From Acanthopleura granulata (lineage: Eukaryota > Mollusca > Polyplacophora > Chitonida > Chitonidae), in NCBI GenBank assembly GCA_016165875.1, contig JABBOT010000013.1, positions 13,303,435 through 13,367,434 of the forward strand: a stretch of 64,000 nucleotides of DNA, given 5' to 3'. The first letter of the stretch is position 1; each line of letters begins with the position of its first letter. This document shows positions 62,101-64,000 of the stretch, piece by piece. The notes under the pieces are model-generated. The model had not been told where the DNA came from and ran no database searches. It was given only the letters and a program-made list of their open reading frames with translations. Made by a program: the position numbers and the translations under genes.

Positions 62101-63643
62101 CCCCTATCCAGAAGTACGGCCATTTAAAGAAAATCAATGGACTATAAACCGAAAGTTACATTGGTAGTCACCTGCTGAGCACGCAGGGTAAATTATTAAA
62201 ATCTTTACAAAAAAGATACCCGATCATTCTAGCAATTATCTGCTGAGCTGTGGCTTTAAATTACAGGTGTCGTAAACCAATCATTAACCGTCATATTCGT
62301 TCACATTTAGTAATCATAAGTGTCATGAAGCTTTTCAGGTATATAGCAAAGGGTGTTGATTTTTTTAGAGCCAAGCCTGGTGTCGTCCACAAACGTAGCT
62401 GGTGGTAAGAGTGAGGAAATGTTAGACATTAAGCGTCAGTAAATATGTAGCTTAACAAACAACCAAACAAACCTGCATACGTGATTGAAACTAATCGACT
62501 TCTCTCCCAGACGGGTGCCCACTTGCCAAACATGGCGTGCATGGCCGGAAACGTCACGCCCTGCATAACGTAACAAAGGATATATGGTTGAATCATTCCA
62601 TCAAGCCTTATTAAGCAAAAGTAATGAAAGGCTGATTTTTCCCACCGAAAGTCCTCGCGAAAAGAGAGAGGGGTGGGAATCTAAGAATGTCTTGTCCATT
62701 TTGCGGGATTGAACTCACACCTCGTGGTTAAGAGCTCGTCGCTCACCTTACTCAATGAGCTACATCCCGTTATACCCACTGTAGTTAGAAACCAATATGA
62801 ACAGAAGATCCAGACCTGTGTATGGTCGTGAGATTGGCCAAGGTTTTGTCCGGTTTCCTCCCGCCATAGTGCTGGCTGCCGGCGTATGAGTGAAATATTC
62901 TTGAGTACGACGTAAAGCACCAATCAAATAAATAAATAAACAGAACATAGATAAAGTTCAACTTTACTCCCCACCGAAACAACTGATAGATTTTAAAAAT
63001 CAGAGACGAAAGCACACAACTTCACGTGAAGACAATGTACAAGAATATACTTCCTTCCTTTACAAACTGTCAAAATAATATAAGGCCTTTTCAAGAGTGG
63101 ATGTCGATCTCGTTTAGCCGTTATGTTAAGAAAATTGTCGCTAGACGAAATTACGAATGGTATAGGTAGAGGACAAATTCAAAGGAATAAATCTACTGAT
63201 AATGGCAGACTCTGACGGGCTGCACACAACTGCTGTAAACCACGTCGTTTCCTGTTGTGACGCTGCAGTGTCAGTGCATTACGTAAGTGTTTTGAGAGCA
63301 CACATGCCCCACGAAGTGTGAAGTAATACCGGCCTCAACATAGGAGCACACAGTTTTGGACCCCTTTGTTGAAGGCGGAAAGGAGTTTTACGAGGTCTCC
63401 ATTGATTACCTCTCCTATTCCCTCTAGAATTCTGACCAAGATTAGCACGCCGACGTGAAGTCTCGCGGCAAGCGGCGTTATCAACGTTAGCGCCGAGGTA
63501 CACAGGACGCCAAATCCAAACAGCTTTTTCCCGCCAAAATTTTCGGCAATCCAGCCTCCGGGAATCTGAGTGGTGACGTAACCGTAGAAGAAGGAGCCCA
63601 GGATGATTCCCTGCAGTGACGGGCTCCAGTCAAACTCTCCAGC
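52932..63643 (-). CDS. SLC17A5: SLC17 family transporter, sialin-like (5'-partial gene, 9 exons in window)
   Basis: Major-facilitator anion transporter. Sialin exports sialic acid with protons from lysosomes and loads acidic amino acids into vesicles. Exons, in transcript order, are 63643-63410, 62560-62473, 61361-61266, 60626-60502, 59474-59325, 59024-58892, 57954-57799, 53894-53809 and 53156-52932. They total 1,293 nt (430 aa plus stop) with all phases matching. Landmarks are [38 protein letters not shown] followed by [65 protein letters not shown] and [20 protein letters not shown]. About 11 membrane segments are present; TM1 and the N-terminal tail (roughly 65-90 residues in sialin) lie beyond position 64000. 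The PAMHAM histidine aligns with human sialin H183, which I recall as a disease position. Other SLC17 members (VGLUT, VNUT) fit less well, but molluscs may have several sialin paralogues. Confidence 0.93.
53300..53550 (+). mobile_element. SINE family 1, full-length reference copy, in SLC17 intron h-i
   Basis: Best copy in the window. Head GTGCCTCCGTGGCTCAGTCG and GTTAGCGCTC (A box), CGCTGTGGGTTCAAGTCCAG (B box), body, 3' block GTGAAATATTCTTGGGTACG and GCGTAAAACACCAATCAAAT, AAATAAA. Antisense to SLC17. Confidence 0.95.
53809..53894 (-). CDS. SLC17A5: SLC17 exon h
   Basis: 86 nt, phase 1 to 0, acceptor TTGTCCACAG, donor CAG|GTATGC. Encodes [20 protein letters not shown] then LAGYLTDKQ (TM11). 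Confidence 0.94.
53939..54050 (-). mobile_element. SINE family 1, decayed 3' half, in SLC17 intron g-h
   Basis: TTTTATTTGATTGGAGTTTT, AAACTGTACTCGAGAATATT, TCACTTTTACGAACGACC, CACCATTATGGTGGAAGAAA. Head missing. Confidence 0.8.
55040..55145 (+). mobile_element. Possible SINE head remnant in SLC17 intron g-h
   Basis: CATGGGCTCGAATCCAGCTC resembles a tRNA B-box plus the family 1 CAAGTCCAGCTC segment, preceded by ACCTTCACCGAGTAGT. No body or tail follows. Confidence 0.4.
56262..56608 (-). mobile_element. tRNA-derived SINE, family 2, full length, in SLC17 intron g-h
   Basis: On the minus strand it starts GGACCGCCTCGGTGGCTTGG (A box) and CAGGTTCAACCCCCGGGTC (B box). The body shared with 42600-42925 follows, and it ends CACTCACTC. 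The shared tail resembles a common mollusc repeat, from memory. Confidence 0.88.
56951..57121 (+). mobile_element. SINE family 1, head truncated, in SLC17 intron g-h
   Basis: GGCTTCCTATGTGGGAAGAT, CTCCGGGCACTGCCCGGTTT, GTGAAATATTCTTCAGTATG, GCGTAAAACACCAATCAAAT and a long (AAAT)n. Antisense to SLC17. Confidence 0.92.
57799..57954 (-). CDS. SLC17A5: SLC17 exon g
   Basis: 156 nt, phase 1 to 1, acceptor TTCTCCAG, donor GCAG|GTGAGT. Encodes [40 protein letters not shown] and [12 protein letters not shown]. The NHLDIAP motif is characteristic of SLC17. Confidence 0.94.
58108..58215 (+). mobile_element. SINE family 1, 3' end only, in SLC17 intron f-g
   Basis: TCCTCCGGGCTCTGTCCGGT, CATAATGCTGGCCGCCGTCG, GTGAAATATTCTTGAGTACA and (AAAT)n. 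Confidence 0.92.
58892..59024 (-). CDS. SLC17A5: SLC17 exon f
   Basis: 133 nt, phase 0 to 1, acceptor TTGTTCTAG, donor CTGG|GTATGC. Encodes [40 protein letters not shown] and ATAL (TM8 and the following basic loop). Confidence 0.93.
59325..59474 (-). CDS. SLC17A5: SLC17 exon e
   Basis: 150 nt, phase 0 to 0, acceptor TTATCCCAG, donor GAG|GTACTG. Encodes [40 protein letters not shown] and [10 protein letters not shown], matching TM7 of sialin ([20 protein letters not shown]). Confidence 0.94.
60245..60488 (+). mobile_element. SINE family 1, nearly full length, in SLC17 intron d-e
   Basis: GTGGCCTGGTGCTTAGTGTG head, TCGCTGTGAGTTCAAGTCCA B box, AGGTCTACCAGCAACCTGCG, ending CACCAATGAAATAAATAAAT 14 nt before the donor of exon d, so it sits almost against the exon. 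Confidence 0.9.
60502..60626 (-). CDS. SLC17A5: SLC17 exon d (authentic last copy of a tandem array)
   Basis: 125 nt, phase 1 to 0, acceptor TGTGTTCTAG, donor AAAG|GTATAAG. Encodes [40 protein letters not shown] and AK, equivalent to the sialin TM6 end and the start of the central cytosolic loop. Its first ~74 nt and its acceptor are repeated upstream five times (60627-61160). Only this copy continues past KHSTI to a donor. Confidence 0.94.
60627..61160 (-). repeat. 98-bp tandem array of SLC17 exon-d starts with splice acceptors
   Basis: Each unit is a short intron end (TAACTGTAGCTCCTTGTGTT then CTAG, or variants) joined to the first ~74 nt of exon d, so each unit carries an acceptor. Unit exon starts on the minus strand are 60724, 60822, 60920, 61018 and 61151, against the real 60626. 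The first four steps are exactly 98 bp and the last is 133 bp because of a 35-bp partial unit. The AG is kept at the first four copies and is GG at the outermost (61151). Read in the gene frame, the four 98-bp copies give [19 protein letters not shown] followed by two or three residues and TAA. Confidence 0.92.
61266..61361 (-). CDS. SLC17A5: SLC17 exon c
   Basis: 96 nt, phase 1 to 1, acceptor TATTTCTAG, donor TTCG|GTGAGA. Encodes [20 protein letters not shown] then [12 protein letters not shown]. Confidence 0.94.
61797..61925. repeat. 27-bp tandem repeat in SLC17 intron b-c
   Basis: CTTGGTGTCAGAAGTTGTAT-type units repeat every 27 bp from about 61801. There are about five clear copies, then decayed ones to roughly 61990 (CCTGGTGTCAAAAGTG, CTCAGTGTCACAAC). 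Confidence 0.88.
62473..62560 (-). CDS. SLC17A5: SLC17 exon b
   Basis: 88 nt, phase 0 to 1, acceptor TTATGCAG, donor GCAG|GTTTGT. Encodes [20 protein letters not shown] then SRLVSITYA, the most diagnostic SLC17 segment. Confidence 0.94.
62812..62940 (+). mobile_element. SINE family 1, partial, in SLC17 intron a-b
   Basis: GTATGGTCGTGAGATTGGCC, GTCCGGTTTCCTCCCGCCAT, GTGAAATATTCTTGAGTACG and GCACCAATCAAATAAATAAA. Confidence 0.9.
63410..63643 (-). CDS. SLC17A5: SLC17 exon a (window residues 1-78)
   Basis: 234 nt, phase 0 to 0, acceptor CTTCACCCAG, donor GAG|GTAATC. Encodes [60 protein letters not shown] and [18 protein letters not shown]. This corresponds to TM2 to TM4, including the conserved QIPGG and GGK loop. 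Confidence 0.94.
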
Positions 63644-64000
63644 CTGGGTGAAGAAATAGGGTATAGAAGACTCGATTGTTCTTAGGCAATTTTATCACGG
63701 TTTTGGGGAAGTTGAAATTTGCTCTAAAAACAGCACGTAGTGAGGAGTGACCACACCACAGAACAGGCTTATCGCCCTTCGGCTTATCCTTTGGTGCGAA
63801 GTAGTATCAGTCCAAGGCTTTCAAAATTTTGGTCGTGCAAGTGTTATTTACAACAACATATTTGGAAAATTTCAGGGTCAGTTATGCACTTTTGTAACTT
63901 TTGATAAATGATTCTATTTAGGGATTTAGGTGTATGTTTTGAGCCTATCTGAGAACAAGAAAAAGTGATGTTGGTCCTTATTTCCGTCATTTCGAGTAGA

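Noticed and set aside
63644..64000. Search for the next upstream SLC17 exon (TM1)
   Set aside because: No acceptor/donor-bounded segment resembling the SLC17 N-terminus in this stretch, so it must lie beyond the window.

Overview
The window is animal nuclear DNA. Coding sequence is in short exons with GT..AG introns. The non-coding DNA is AT-rich, with many homopolymers and microsatellites, and is seeded with tRNA-derived SINEs ending in (AAAT)n. The main SINE has a conserved 3' block (GTGAAATATTCTTGAGTACG, then GGCGTAAAACACCAATCAAA) that I associate with molluscs and related lophotrochozoans. The host is therefore probably a mollusc or a close relative; this is an inference from repeat style and protein divergence.

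Three genes can be reconstructed exon by exon, with splice sites and phases that join without error. (1) A 14-3-3 zeta-like gene on the minus strand: coding exons 34255 down to 18375, 258 aa, with two mutually exclusive versions of exon 2. (2) MRTO4, the P0-like pre-60S ribosome assembly factor, on the plus strand: eight exons 41743-49159, 263 aa. (3) The 3' part of a sialin-type SLC17 organic-anion transporter on the minus strand: nine exons 63643 down to 52932, 430 aa, with the N-terminal exon(s) beyond the right edge. 14-3-3 and MRTO4 are divergent and about 7.5 kb apart. MRTO4 and SLC17 are convergent and about 3.8 kb apart. The three have unrelated roles (phosphoprotein binding, ribosome assembly, vesicular or lysosomal transport) and nothing suggests they act together.

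Layout: 1-16.7 kb is intergenic (a 56-bp tandem array, a perfect 27-bp hairpin, SINE fragments). 16.7-34.3 kb is the 14-3-3 gene with a 10.5-kb first intron. 34.3-41.7 kb is intergenic with SINEs, a ~111-bp tandem repeat and a 22-bp palindrome. 41.7-49.2 kb is MRTO4. 49.2-52.5 kb is intergenic with a large imperfect foldback. 52.5-64 kb is SLC17.

The most unusual structures are in splicing. The two alternative 14-3-3 exons are each 124 bp, in the same phase, and separated by only 39 nt, so they cannot both be spliced in. In SLC17, a splice acceptor plus the 5' part of one exon is tandemly repeated (98-bp unit) five more times upstream in the intron, and the repeats I read run into a stop. MRTO4 has a single ~140-bp duplication of the same design upstream of exon 5. 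I found no bacterial-type system, CRISPR array, virus or recognisable autonomous transposon.
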